Below are positions 1 to 9,600 of a stretch of 58,882 bases of DNA, one piece after another. Source of the stretch: Nonomuraea sp. PA05 (lineage in GTDB: Bacteria; Actinomycetota; Actinomycetes; Streptosporangiales; Streptosporangiaceae). The position numbers and the translations under genes are program-made. The stretch spans positions 1-58,882 of the forward strand of contig NZ_VSEY01000062.1 in NCBI RefSeq assembly GCF_008086045.1, written 5' to 3'. A model generated the notes under the pieces. It had not been told where the DNA came from. It did not search any database and saw only the letters and a program-made list of their open reading frames with translations. Numbering within the stretch: position 1 is the stretch's first letter; the number at the start of each line of letters is the position of its first letter.

Positions 1-837
1 CTAGGCGTCGTCGTCGAGCGCGAAGCGCATGTATCGTTCCGCAGAACGGCGCACGGTGTCCGCCCCGTTGCTAGTGACCACCCGTCCCCAGAACGCGCCG
101 TAGATGCGTTCGAAGGCGAACGGTTCGACCAGCGCGAGTGCGCGGCGGATGGTGCGCGGTCGCTCCGGGATGAAGTTGGGGATGCTGTACATGAAGCTGA
201 CCCACTCCCGGTCCATCACCACCATGAAGATGTCTCCGCTGAACAGCGCGCCGTGTCCGTCAGGGTCGTCACTCCAGTGCAGTACGGTGCCGCCGGCGAA
301 ATGCGTGCCCGCGTTGATCAGCGTCATGCCTGGCGCGAGCTGATGGGTGTCGCTCGTCCAGTACTCGATCAGCGGATCAGGCCGTCCGACCCAGTCGCGA
401 TCTGCGGCGTGAACGTACAGCGGGGCGTCGAAGGCCCGGCTCCACTCGGTCATCACACCGTAGAAGTGCGGATGGCTGACGGCGATCGCGCTGATCCCGC
501 CTAGTTTCTCAACCTCGGCGGCAAGATCGTCATCGAGGTAGCCCACGCAATCCCACAGCACGTTGCCCGACGGTGAGCGGATCAACAGCGCACGCTGGCC
601 GACAGCCACCGACGGCGTCGCCCCGACTCCGACCACTCCGGGCCCTTCCTCTTCGACCCGGCCGCGATGGCCACCAGCACGCAACTCGGCCAGCGAGGTC
701 CACTGCTGGCCCTCCCAGCCAACGTACTGCCGCTTGTCCAGGCAGATCGGGCAATCAGCGCGTGGCTCCCCGTACTGCACCCCGCAGGTACGGCAGATCG
801 GAAGCCGCGTGGCGGCCGTAGAGAGCATGTTAGGCAT
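1..837 (-). CDS. MBL-fold metallo-hydrolase with N-terminal zinc ribbon
   Basis: 278 aa, complete (stop TAG at the window edge). The N-terminus has a CxxC-x10-CxxC zinc-ribbon pattern (C15, C18, C29, C32). A metallo-beta-lactamase-like body follows, with an SHPHFYG motif (H122, H124), H143, H179 in GTHFAGG and D202 in SGDIF. This resembles the MBL metal ligands, but the usual D-H pair of HxHxDH is replaced by F-Y, so it may bind one metal or be atypical. Family knowledge: MBL proteins are mostly hydrolases of thioesters or other esters; the substrate here is unknown. The gene is divergent from an ArsR regulator 36 nt away, which probably represses it. The start at 837 places the ATG about where transcription from the promoter at 843-872 should begin, so translation may be leaderless. 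Confidence 0.8.
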   Translation of the reverse strand: MPNMLSTAATRLPICRTCGVQYGEPRADCPICLDKRQYVGWEGQQWTSLAELRAGGHRGRVEEEGPGVVGVGATPSVAVGQRALLIRSPSGNVLWDCVGYLDDDLAAEVEKLGGISAIAVSHPHFYGVMTEWSRAFDAPLYVHAADRDWVGRPDPLIEYWTSDTHQLAPGMTLINAGTHFAGGTVLHWSDDPDGHGALFSGDIFMVVMDREWVSFMYSIPNFIPERPRTIRRALALVEPFAFERIYGAFWGRVVTSNGADTVRRSAERYMRFALDDDA

Positions 838-842
838 TTGCC

Positions 843-872
843 TATATAGTCACATGGCGATTAATGTGTCAA
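843..872 (-). promoter_or_regulatory. Leaderless-type sigma70 promoter with embedded palindrome (MBL gene / ArsR)
   Basis: On the minus strand there is a perfect TTGACA (872-867), an 18-nt spacer and TATATA (848-843). The MBL start codon begins 6 nt after the last -10 base, which predicts a leaderless mRNA. The spacer contains the inverted repeat CACAT-N8-ATGTG (851-855 / 864-868), ideally placed for steric repression. ArsR-family repressors commonly bind such sites; the link to the adjacent ArsR is inferred from position. Confidence 0.6.
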
Positions 873-873
873 T

Positions 874-1167
874 GTGGAGGAGACGGAGGCCCGATGGGCC
901 GAGATGCTGAAGGCATTGGGGCACCCGGTGAGATTGGGCATCATGCGTCGGCTGGCGGCCGCGCCCGAGACCTGCGCGTGCGACTTCAGCGACGTGTTCG
1001 GACTGAAGCAGCCCACCATCAGCCAGCACCTCAAGGTGCTCCGCGAAGCCGGTCTGGTCACCACACGCCGGCGCGGCACCCAGATCTGCTACTCAGTACA
1101 CCCCGGCGCGCTCACCGAGCTCACCGACACCCTCGGCGCACTCACGGCCCATGCAGGTGCCGAGTGA
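874..1167 (+). CDS. ArsR/SmtB-family winged-helix repressor
   Basis: 97 aa, starting at GTG 874; the only in-frame start that fits the family length. It is a typical ArsR fold: an N-terminal helix with GHPVRLGIM, then ETCACDF with a C-x-C pair (C34, C36) at the position of the ArsR metal(loid) motif ELCVCDL. The recognition region QPTISQHLKVLREAGLV and a beta-wing (RRRGTQICYSV) follow. Known role: dimeric repressors released by As/Sb, Cd/Zn or other inducers. The CxC suggests metal or thiol sensing, but no arsenic genes are adjacent. The only neighbour sharing the control region is the divergent zinc-ribbon MBL hydrolase, the likely target along with the repressor's own gene. No Shine-Dalgarno sequence is visible, so this mRNA may also be short-leadered. 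Confidence 0.88.
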   Translation: MEETEARWAEMLKALGHPVRLGIMRRLAAAPETCACDFSDVFGLKQPTISQHLKVLREAGLVTTRRRGTQICYSVHPGALTELTDTLGALTAHAGAE

Positions 1168-1566
1168 TCATCCAGCCAGGTCGTGCGGGTTGCCGGCGTG
1201 CGGGACGCTACCTGGCCGTGACGGGCAGGTGCCGAGGTCATGCGTCCCATGTATCACAGCAGCCCTCCAGAGAGGGCCTCGACCTAGGCACGCCGACGCG
1301 GTGCGTACACAGTTCCTCGGTGCCGCCGACGGCCAGGCAAACGCGCAGGCGCGGATGCGGCGGCCGATGGGCGGCGAGCGGCCCGACTCGCTGACGAACA
1401 GTCGATCTTCGGCTGGCTACTGTCGACTCAGATGACGCACACACCGGTACTTCGACGCATGCCTCATTGACAGCGCCCAGGTCAGGAGCAGCTCTTACTG
1501 CCATCTTCATTGCTTCCAGACACGGTGTTGTCTGATGCGCTTGCAGATGGCATAACGGCACGAGGC
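1168..1566 (+). other. Intergenic stretch, small hairpin only
   Basis: About 400 nt with no convincing gene. A short hairpin (GCCCTC 1262-1267, GAGGGC 1272-1277, 4-nt loop) follows the arsR-like gene and could act as a weak terminator, although no T-run follows. The reading frame ending near 1489 has no recognisable family. Confidence 0.4.
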
Positions 1567-2112
1567 ATGTCAACAGACCTGGCTGCCGGCCCGGTGCTGC
1601 TGGGGGCTTCGTTCGAGGAAACAGGGCGGGTGCTGGCGGCGTGGGGCGCGCCGTATCCGGGTGCGGAGCCGCTGGATTGGCGGCTGCTGGGATCGGGAGT
1701 TGACGTGCACGCGTTCTGCGGGTCCGCAGGAGTGGTGCAGACGGTCGAGATCTACCGAGATCTCGACGTGGAGCTGCGGGCGCACGTGTTCCTGCTTGGT
1801 GTGGATCTGTTCTCGACGCCTGCCGAGCAGGTGATCGCGGAACTGCGAGCCCGTTTCGACGTCGAGGTCGACCAGGGCGACTGCGGCTTGGTGGTGCCGG
1901 AGTTGTCCCGATCGGGGGTCCCGTATCCGGGGGCGGATCAGGAGACCGTCGACCGCTACACGTGTTTCGAGAGCGTCCTGATCGCGAGCCGGGGCTACTA
2001 CGACCCGCCGCCCGGAACGGAGCATCATGAGCATGCCGGCACTCGACAGATCAACAGAGAAGTCACGCGCGGCTGCTGCAGAAGCCGAAGATCGCTTCCC
2101 TGGTGGAGCTGA
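1567..2112 (+). CDS. Hypothetical protein, probably with a disrupted C-terminus
   Basis: 181 aa from ATG 1567. I do not recognise the family. The first ~150 residues have normal actinobacterial coding character (acidic, Val/Leu-rich, alternating beta/alpha pattern). The last ~30 turn abruptly Arg/Cys-rich, and from about 2067 another frame reads as the C-terminus of a DUF4132-type protein. The simplest view is that the original 3' end was replaced by, or fused to, that remnant through a deletion or frameshift. The ribosome-binding site is weak (ACGAGGC directly before the ATG). An upstream TTG at 1510 is in frame but less likely. The product may be non-functional. Confidence 0.4.
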   Translation: MSTDLAAGPVLLGASFEETGRVLAAWGAPYPGAEPLDWRLLGSGVDVHAFCGSAGVVQTVEIYRDLDVELRAHVFLLGVDLFSTPAEQVIAELRARFDVEVDQGDCGLVVPELSRSGVPYPGADQETVDRYTCFESVLIASRGYYDPPPGTEHHEHAGTRQINREVTRGCCRSRRSLPWWS

Positions 2113-2320
2113 CCGGCCGATTCCTTCTCATCCGGGGTGATCTGCGGACGTACAAGATTCAGTGGGGTGCGGCCGGATCGGTGTTCCTGCCGTTCGAAGA
2201 CGACGGGGGAACACTGCCGGTGATCCTTTCGAAGGCGTTCCTCCTGGCCGGCGACACGGCGATCACCGACCCGGTGATCACCCGGCAGCTCGGCCGGCCG
2301 GGTGTTTGCGGACAGGGGCA
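2067..2320 (+). pseudogene. Remnant of a DUF4132-family C-terminus
   Basis: A reading frame without its own credible start encodes LLQKPKIASLVELTGRF, then LLIRGDLRTYKI and VILSKAFLLAGDTAITDP. From memory these match the conserved C-terminal end of DUF4132 (MolR/WGR-associated) proteins. In that family roughly 20-25 residues separate the TYKI motif from the FLPFE motif; here they are almost adjacent, implying an internal deletion. No other part of the >800-residue family is present nearby. The frame overlaps the 3' end of the preceding hypothetical gene. A sequence search is needed to confirm the family. Confidence 0.5.
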
Positions 2321-2331
2321 CGGACGACCGG

Positions 2332-3129
2332 TCATGCGGCCGCACGGCTCCGAGGCGCGAGAGAGCCCACCGCTCCCAGCGCCGCGGCGCCCACGTAGGA
2401 CCAGCCGATCAGTTCCAAGCTGCCGGAACAGTCGTGCGGCGCCGATGAGGCGAGCTGGGCGACCGGTTCGTACAGGGCGGGGACGAGGAGCACGACGGCG
2501 GCGGACAGTGCGGCCGGACCGGGCGCGAGCACGGCGCCGATGGCGGCCACGCCGACCCACACGCCGACGGCTTCGGCGGTGAAGAGGTGCATCTGGACCA
2601 GCGCCCAGGTGTCTTCCAGAGGCGCGTGGCAGCCGAGCACCTCGGTGGAGGAGAGGGGCATGGTGGCGGCGAGGTCACGACCGGCGGCGATGAACAGGAC
2701 CGCCGTCCAGGCGGCGGCGTTCGCCCGCCTCGCCGGACGGCGCGGCCGCCGGTCCGCGCGGTCCAGGAGGCAGGCGGTCAGGGCGGCCGCGTAGCAGAGC
2801 AGCACCGGCCACTCACCGCGCTGTGACCCGCAGAGCGTGGTGTACGGGATGACGATGGTCAGCGCGCCCAGCACCAGCACGGCGGCCGACGCCGAGGCGC
2901 CGAGTACCGCGAACCGGCGCGGCAGCCACAGCGCGAGTAGCGCGAGCGCCACCGGAAGGAGCTCCGCGCTCCACCCGCCGAGTGTCCACACGACCGTCGC
3001 CAGCGCACTCGGCCTGGGTAACGCCTCAGAAAGCGGCGTATAAGCGAAATATCCGCAGCTCTCGCCGGGGATCAGCACCGAAAGAACGGCCGGTGTCACG
3101 GCTGCCGACACGGCCAGGAGGCGGAACAT
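2332..3129 (-). CDS. Multi-pass membrane protein of unknown function
   Basis: 265 aa from ATG 3129, preceded by a GAAAGG-type ribosome-binding site about 8 nt away. A start at 3213 would add 28 polar residues before the first membrane span and lacks an RBS. There are about seven hydrophobic segments: near residues 2-20, a WTLGGWSAELLPVALALLALW segment around 50-70, and pairs at ~75-95, 105-120, 135-150, 180-210 and 215-260. Cysteines lie in extracytoplasmic-looking loops (GESCGYF, TTLCGSQ, LGCHAP, HDCSGS), suggesting disulfides. No enzymatic motif is visible. It stands alone, convergent with the DUF4132 remnant. Confidence 0.65.
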   Translation of the reverse strand: MFRLLAVSAAVTPAVLSVLIPGESCGYFAYTPLSEALPRPSALATVVWTLGGWSAELLPVALALLALWLPRRFAVLGASASAAVLVLGALTIVIPYTTLCGSQRGEWPVLLCYAAALTACLLDRADRRPRRPARRANAAAWTAVLFIAAGRDLAATMPLSSTEVLGCHAPLEDTWALVQMHLFTAEAVGVWVGVAAIGAVLAPGPAALSAAVVLLVPALYEPVAQLASSAPHDCSGSLELIGWSYVGAAALGAVGSLAPRSRAAA

Positions 3130-3685
3130 CAGGCGGCCTTTCGCCGAGCGCAAGTGATCATGTGCGGGCGAGGCTACCGCATCAGGCACCAGCCCGGTTC
3201 TCCGCTGAGGCATCGGCAGGCTCTTTGTGGCTCATCAAAACGGCGTATGACTATCTCGAAATGGTCACGGCCAGCCGGGAATAAGCTGGCAATAAATTCG
3301 CCTCCCGGGAAACACACCACTGCCAGGGAAAAGACCCGCCCCGAGCCACCGTTTTCAAAACGTTACCTTCCCCGGCCTCGCTCACTCCCCGCGCACGTGA
3401 CCTTGCCGAATTCTCAGCACCCCCAGCTCGAGCCGACCATCCGAAGCCCCCGGGCGAGCAAGGTAAGCGCCCTAACCCAAATCCACCCAGGGTTGACAAG
3501 GGTTCGTGACGAGGTTCATGATCCCCGCAAATAGACAAACCGGGGATGACTTTCACAACGCCGGAGCCAGCGGATTCGCGCCCGGCGAAAAACTCAGTTC
3601 AATGATCATCGGCTGACGCCACGGCGCCCTTCGGCATGCCCTGGCCCAATTCCACCATGCCCTTTTCAAGGAGGCAGGCACGATC
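3130..3685 (+). other. Long intergenic leader upstream of the RHS gene
   Basis: About 555 nt, clearly less GC-rich than its surroundings, with no gene I can support. It carries the candidate promoter at 3493-3522 and a downstream inverted repeat ATCCCCG (3521-3527) / CGGGGAT (3541-3547) that would form a hairpin near the 5' end of the transcript. I looked for a known riboswitch (including the ydaO/c-di-AMP class) and did not recognise one. Confidence 0.45.
3493..3522 (+). promoter_or_regulatory. Candidate promoter for the RHS gene
   Basis: A perfect TTGACA (3493-3498), an 18-nt spacer and CATGAT (3517-3522, 4/6 to TATAAT). The predicted start near 3529 gives a ~157-nt leader to the ATG at 3686. 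The inverted repeat at 3521-3547 overlaps the -10/+1 region. Confidence 0.45.
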
Positions 3686-6600
3686 ATGCGCAAATCCCGT
3701 CGATTACTGGGCGCCTTCCTGGTGCTCACCCTCGCCCTGAGCGGCAACGTGGTCCCCGCCAGGGCGGCCACACCGAGCCCGCCGCCGGGCGACGCGCGTA
3801 ACGGATGGAAGCCGGACAGCGAGCGCGACTGGCTGGACGATCTGCAGGACTGGTTTACCGGGGGCGGCGGCGAGCAGGCGCCGGAGGCCAGGGATCTGGG
3901 GGTGAACGCGGTCCCCCGGAACGACGTGGAGCCGGCGGCGCGGAGGATCCCGCCGGTCAAGCGGGTCAAGGAGCTGGCGGGCAAGCGTTCCAAGCACGAG
4001 CGGACGTTCGTGCTGGAGGACGGCCGGCAGCAGGTCGAGGTGTCGGCGGCGCCGCTGAACTACCGTGACGAGTCCGGTGAGTGGCAGCCGATCTCGACGG
4101 AGATCTCGCCGACGGACCGGAAGGGGTTCGCGTACGGCAACCAGCGCAACGCCTTCAGCAGCTTCTTCGGCACAGAGCCCGCCTCGCTGCTGCGGGTGGA
4201 GCTGGACGACGTGGCGCTCACGCTCGGCGCCGACGGGGTCAAGCCCGGCAAGCCGAAGGTGAAGGACGACACCGCCACCTACGCCTACGAGGGCGGCGGG
4301 GCGCGGCTGGCGTACGAGGTGACGCCGGAGGGCGCCAAGGAGCAGATCGTCCTGGACGCCGCGCCCGAGCAGGCGCCCTCCTACACCTTCACCCTGAAGC
4401 CGGACGGGCTGCGGGCCTGGCAGCGGCCGGACGGGTCGATCGCGTTCTGCCGCGCCGACTTCGACGGCACGCCGGTGATGGAGATCCCCCGGCCGTACAT
4501 GACGGACGCTCGCGACGACGCCTCCTCGCCGTACGGCAAGACGTACAGCGACAAGGTCCGGCAGGCCATGGTGTGGGACGCGGCGGCGGGGCTGCTGCGG
4601 ATCACCGTGACGGCGGACCAGGCGTGGCTGGCCGATCCGGCGCGCCGGTACCCGGTGGTCATCGACCCGACGATCAAGATCGCGCCGACGCCGTCGGTCT
4701 CGCAGGACACGATGATCGTCTCCGACTCCCCCGGCACCAACTTCGACGGGAGCTGGCGCCTGTCCACCGGCACGTCGTCGGTGGGCGTGTCGCGGGCGCT
4801 GCTGAAGTTCCCGCTGACGGGGGTGCCGTCCGGCACGAAGATCGACTCGGCTCAGCTCCAGGTCTACTACGACCAGGACATCCAGACCAGCACCGGGGTG
4901 AGCAACAACGTCACCCTGGAGGCGCACCGCGCGACCGCCGCCTGGGACGAGACGACCGCCACCTGGAACTCGGCCAAGAACCTCACCGGCGAGCTGGGCG
5001 GCAACACCGAGGTCGTGGACGACGGCGACCCCGGCAAGACCGCGGCCACCGGTTCGTGGCCGGTCTCCACCAGCCCGCTGGCGGCCAACGCCGTCGGCGG
5101 CGACTACCTGTACAACAAGGACGCCGTCGCGGGCGACCGCCACACATGGGTGCCGCGCGTGACCGAGGACGGCGACTACCGGGTCGACGTGCACTACGTG
5201 GAGGCGGCCGACCGGGCCACGGCGGCGCCGTACACGGTCACCTACAACGGCGGCAGCAAGACGTACGCGGTGAACCAGAACGCGGCCTCCACCACGAACG
5301 GCGTGTGGAAGACGCTGGGCACCCACCCGTTCACCGCCGGCACCAACGGCAAGGTCGTGCTGGGCGACGGCCCCGCGTCCGCCTCCGTCGGCGTGATCGC
5401 CGACGCGGTGCGGCTGACCAAGGACGCGGTGCAGGTGAAACCTGCCTCGGCCAACGGCAGCCAGTGGCACTCGTTCTCGGTGCGCAACATCGTCCAGTCG
5501 TGGCTCGACGGCGCCAGCACGAACCACGGCTTCGTGCTGAAGGCGGCCGACGAGACCCTCGACAAGGGCGGGGTGCGCTACGAGGGCAGCCTCTACTCCT
5601 ACGGCGGCGAGACCGCGACCTACCCGCGCCTGGTGCTGACGTACGGCCGCCAGGGCGTCACCGTCGATCCGCCGGCCACGATCCACGCCGCGGGCGCGGA
5701 GCTGTCCTGGCCCGCCTACCGGGACCCGTCGGACGCCGGGTCGGACGACCTCGCGGAGTACCAGGTGCACCGCAGCGTCTACCAGACGTTCACCCCGTCG
5801 GCGGCCACGCTGGTCTCGCCCGTGGCGGCGGGCACCACGCAGTTCACCGACACGACGGCCACGCCCACCCCGGCCGACTCGACCGACCCGTTCGGCCAGG
5901 TCTACTACTACATGGTCGCGGTGAAGACCAGGGACGGGCAGCTCGTGCCCGGGCCGACGGAGATCGCCGCGCTGCCGAAGGCGGGCAGGACCGTCAAGGT
6001 CTTCCAGGGCGGGACGGCGGACACGACGCTGTCCAGCAAGCAGCCCGACGTCAACCAGGACGTGCTGGCGGGCGCGCCGTGGCTGATGGTCGGCAACAAC
6101 TCCGGCACGTACGGCACCACCCGGGCCGTGCTCAAGTTCCCCGGCGTCTCCGCCATCCCCCCGACAGCCCGGGTGCTGGACGCGTCGGTGGACCTGTGGG
6201 AAGTGACGATGATCGGGTCGGCCGCGGCCACGTACGAGCTGCGCGGCGTGAACACCGGCTTCGACGAGAAGAGCGCCACCTGGAACAAGGCCACCGCCTC
6301 CCAGGCGTGGACGACGGCGGGCGGCGACCACGCGAGCACGGTCACCAGCAGCTACGCCGGGCTCACCAACGACCCGTACAGGCGTTCCTTCAGCGCCACG
6401 CCGCTCGCGCAGAGCTGGGTCTCGACGCCCTCCGCCAACAACGGCGTGATGCTGAAGCTCGCGAACGAGACGTCCCCCGCCGAGCGGACCCTGTTCCTGT
6501 CGGACGAGGCGGCGGAGCCGCAGCTGCGGCCCCAGCTCCGGGTGACGTACCTGGAGAAGACCACCGAGAACACCTACTACGCACCCGACACGGCGCTGCG

Positions 6601-9600
6601 GATGGTCGAGGGCGGCCAGACCAGCACGCCGGTGACGCTCACCAACACGACCGCGGCGACGTGGAAGGCGTCGGACTACGTGCTGTCGTACCGCTGGGCG
6701 CAGCCGGACGGCACCGACGTGACCACGGCGGCGAACCAGGTGAAGACGGCGCTGCCCAAGGACCTGGCGCCGGGTGAGGCGATCACGGTCCAGGCGCAGG
6801 TCAGGGCGCCGGCGACGGCCGACGACAGCAGCAAGCGCAGCAGCTACCTGCTCCAGTCGGACCTGTACAACAGGACGACCAACGCGTGGTTGTCGGCCAG
6901 CGACGCGATCCCGGCGCTGACCCAGGCGGTGGCGGTGGACAAGCCCACCTCCGACCAGCTCGGGGTGGAGTCGTTCTACGAGTACGCGGGCGTCGAGACC
7001 GGCGCGGGCGGCTTCCTGCAGAACAACCTGTACGCGGGCAACGCCGTCTGGTCCTACAGCCCGTGGGCGCACCCCTCACGCGGCGACTTCGCGACCGTCG
7101 TCAACCTGTCCTACAACTCCAAGGACACCTCCAACAGCTCGATGGGCTTCGGCTGGTCGCTGCACGCCTCCATGCCGGTCCGGCTGGGCACGCCGCTGGA
7201 CTTCCATCCGAACAAGACCCCGACCACGGTGACCATGACCGACGGGGACGGCACCGGCCACACCTTCACCTGGGACGACGCCGCGCAGCAGTGGATCAGC
7301 CCGAAGGGCGTGCACCTGTACCTGCAGCGGCTGGTGACGTGCGACAACAAGACCGAGGAGTCGCGCGCCTGGGTGATGACCGCGCCGGACCGCACGCAGT
7401 ACTTCTTCGACTGCGACGGCTACATGTCGGCGACGCAGGACGGCAACGGCCTGGTCAACACCGCGTCGTTCACCTACGCCGCGCGCCGGTCGAACAACAT
7501 GCCGACCAAGTTCCTGCAGTACGTCACCGATCCGGCCGGCCGTCAGACGCTGACCGTCGAGTACTACAAGAAGGGCGAGAACTACACCTGGATCAACGAC
7601 GCGGGTGAGGAGGTCTACTGGGCCAACCTGGTCAACCCCAACATCATCGACCGGGTCAAGTCCCTCACCGACATCGAGGGTCGCAAGATCACCTTCATGT
7701 ACACCAGCTGGGGCCTGATGGCCAAGATGGTGGACGGTGACGGGACTGCGGGCGCCAAGTCGTTCCGCTTCGACTACGACATGACGCAGGGCGTCAAGAA
7801 CGCCAAGCTGGTCAGGGTCGTGGACCCGCGCGGACACGGCACCGGCGTGGCCTACTACTACCCGCGCGAGGGCGACGACCCGAAGTTCCACTGGTCGGCG
7901 CAGACCCTGACCGACCGGCTCGGCGGCACGACGTCGTTCGTGTACGTGGACCCCGACGGGCCGCAGGGCTCGACCCTCGACACGACGGTCACCGACGCGG
8001 AGAGCCACGCCACCGCCTACCACCTGGACGAGTTCGGGCGGCCCGTCCAGATCACGAACGCCAAGAGCCAGGTCACCAAGCTGGGCTGGGACGCCGACCA
8101 CAACGTGATCCGCGAGGAGGAGAACAACGGCGCCGTCACCACCTCGGCCTACGACCCGCTGACCGGGGACCGGTTGTGGATCCGGGACGCGGAGGCGAAC
8201 CTCAACGGCACGCCGGCGACCACGTACACCTACCAGAAGGGCCTGAACGGGCACATCGCCGACCTGACCGCCGAGACCAGCCCCGAGGGGCGGCGGGTCA
8301 CCTTCACCTACGACCCGTGGGGCAACCTCGCCTCGGTCACCGACCCGGTCGGCAACACCACGGAGACCGCGGGCGACTACACCACCAGGTACGGCTACGA
8401 CATCCTCGGGCAGGTCATCCACGCGACCGACGCGAACGGCAACCCCACCACGTTCGCCGACCACGACCCGACCGGCCAGCCGCGGATCATCACGGACGCG
8501 TACGGCGACTCCACCCGCCTCGGCTACGACCGGCGGGGCCTGACGCTGTCGGTGACCAACCCGCTGGGGACGGCGAGCACGCGCACGTACGACCTGTTCG
8601 GCCGCCCGCTGACCAGCACGGTGCCCAAGGACCGCGCCAGCGGAGAGAACATCGTCACACCGGCGCCCGTCTACGACGCCAACGACAACATCACCAAGGT
8701 CACCGCGCCCAACGGCGCCGTCACGACCTCCGAGTTCGACGCCGGCGACCGGCTCGCCTTCACCCTCGAACCCAAGGACGACCAGGACGGCGCGCCGGAG
8801 CGCAAGACCTCGTTCACCTACGACAAGGTCGGCAACCGGCTGACGGTCACCGAGCCGAACGGCAACCTGACCGCCACGGCCGGCGACTTCACCACCACCA
8901 AGTCCTTCGACGAGATCTACCAGCTCACCGGCATCACCGACGCCAAGGGCTACACCACCAGATACCTCTACGACGGCGTCGGCAACGTCACCTGGGTCAT
9001 CGACCCGCGCAAGAACGCCACCCCTGACCCGCTGGACTACACGGTCAAGTTCGACTACGACCGCAACCGCCGGGTGACGCTGGAGACCGACGCGGGCGGC
9101 TACACCACCCGCGCGGGCTACGACCGCGACGGGTTGCGGACCACCACGACCGACCAGAACGGCAGCGTCTCCACCACGGTGTACGACGCCCGCGGCAAGG
9201 TCGTCGAGACCCGGGTGCCGCACGAGACGGTGGACGGGAACGTCAAGGAGACGACCACCCGGTTCGCCTACGACCAGGTCGGCAACCGGACCAGGACGAT
9301 CAACCCGCGGGGCGTCGCCACCACCGACGACCCGGACGACTTCCTCACCGAGATCCGCTACGACAAGCTGAACCGGGCGATCGAGCAGGTCTACCCCTAC
9401 GACAAGGACGACAACCAGGGCGCGCCGGACTACCCGTACCGCACGCCGCAGAGCGTGACGTACAAGTACGACTCGGCGTCGCGCCTGACCGAGGTGGCCC
9501 TGCCGCCGCCCGACCCCGATCACACCCCGAACGAGGACCACCGGGGCCGGATCGTCAGCAAGACCGAGTACTGGGACAACGGCTGGATCAGGAAGTCGAT

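Noticed and set aside
3130..3685. c-di-AMP (ydaO-type) riboswitch before the secreted RHS gene
   Set aside because: The conserved GGGGAC/GGGUGAA-like core and pseudoknot segments are not recognisable; only a simple inverted repeat is seen.
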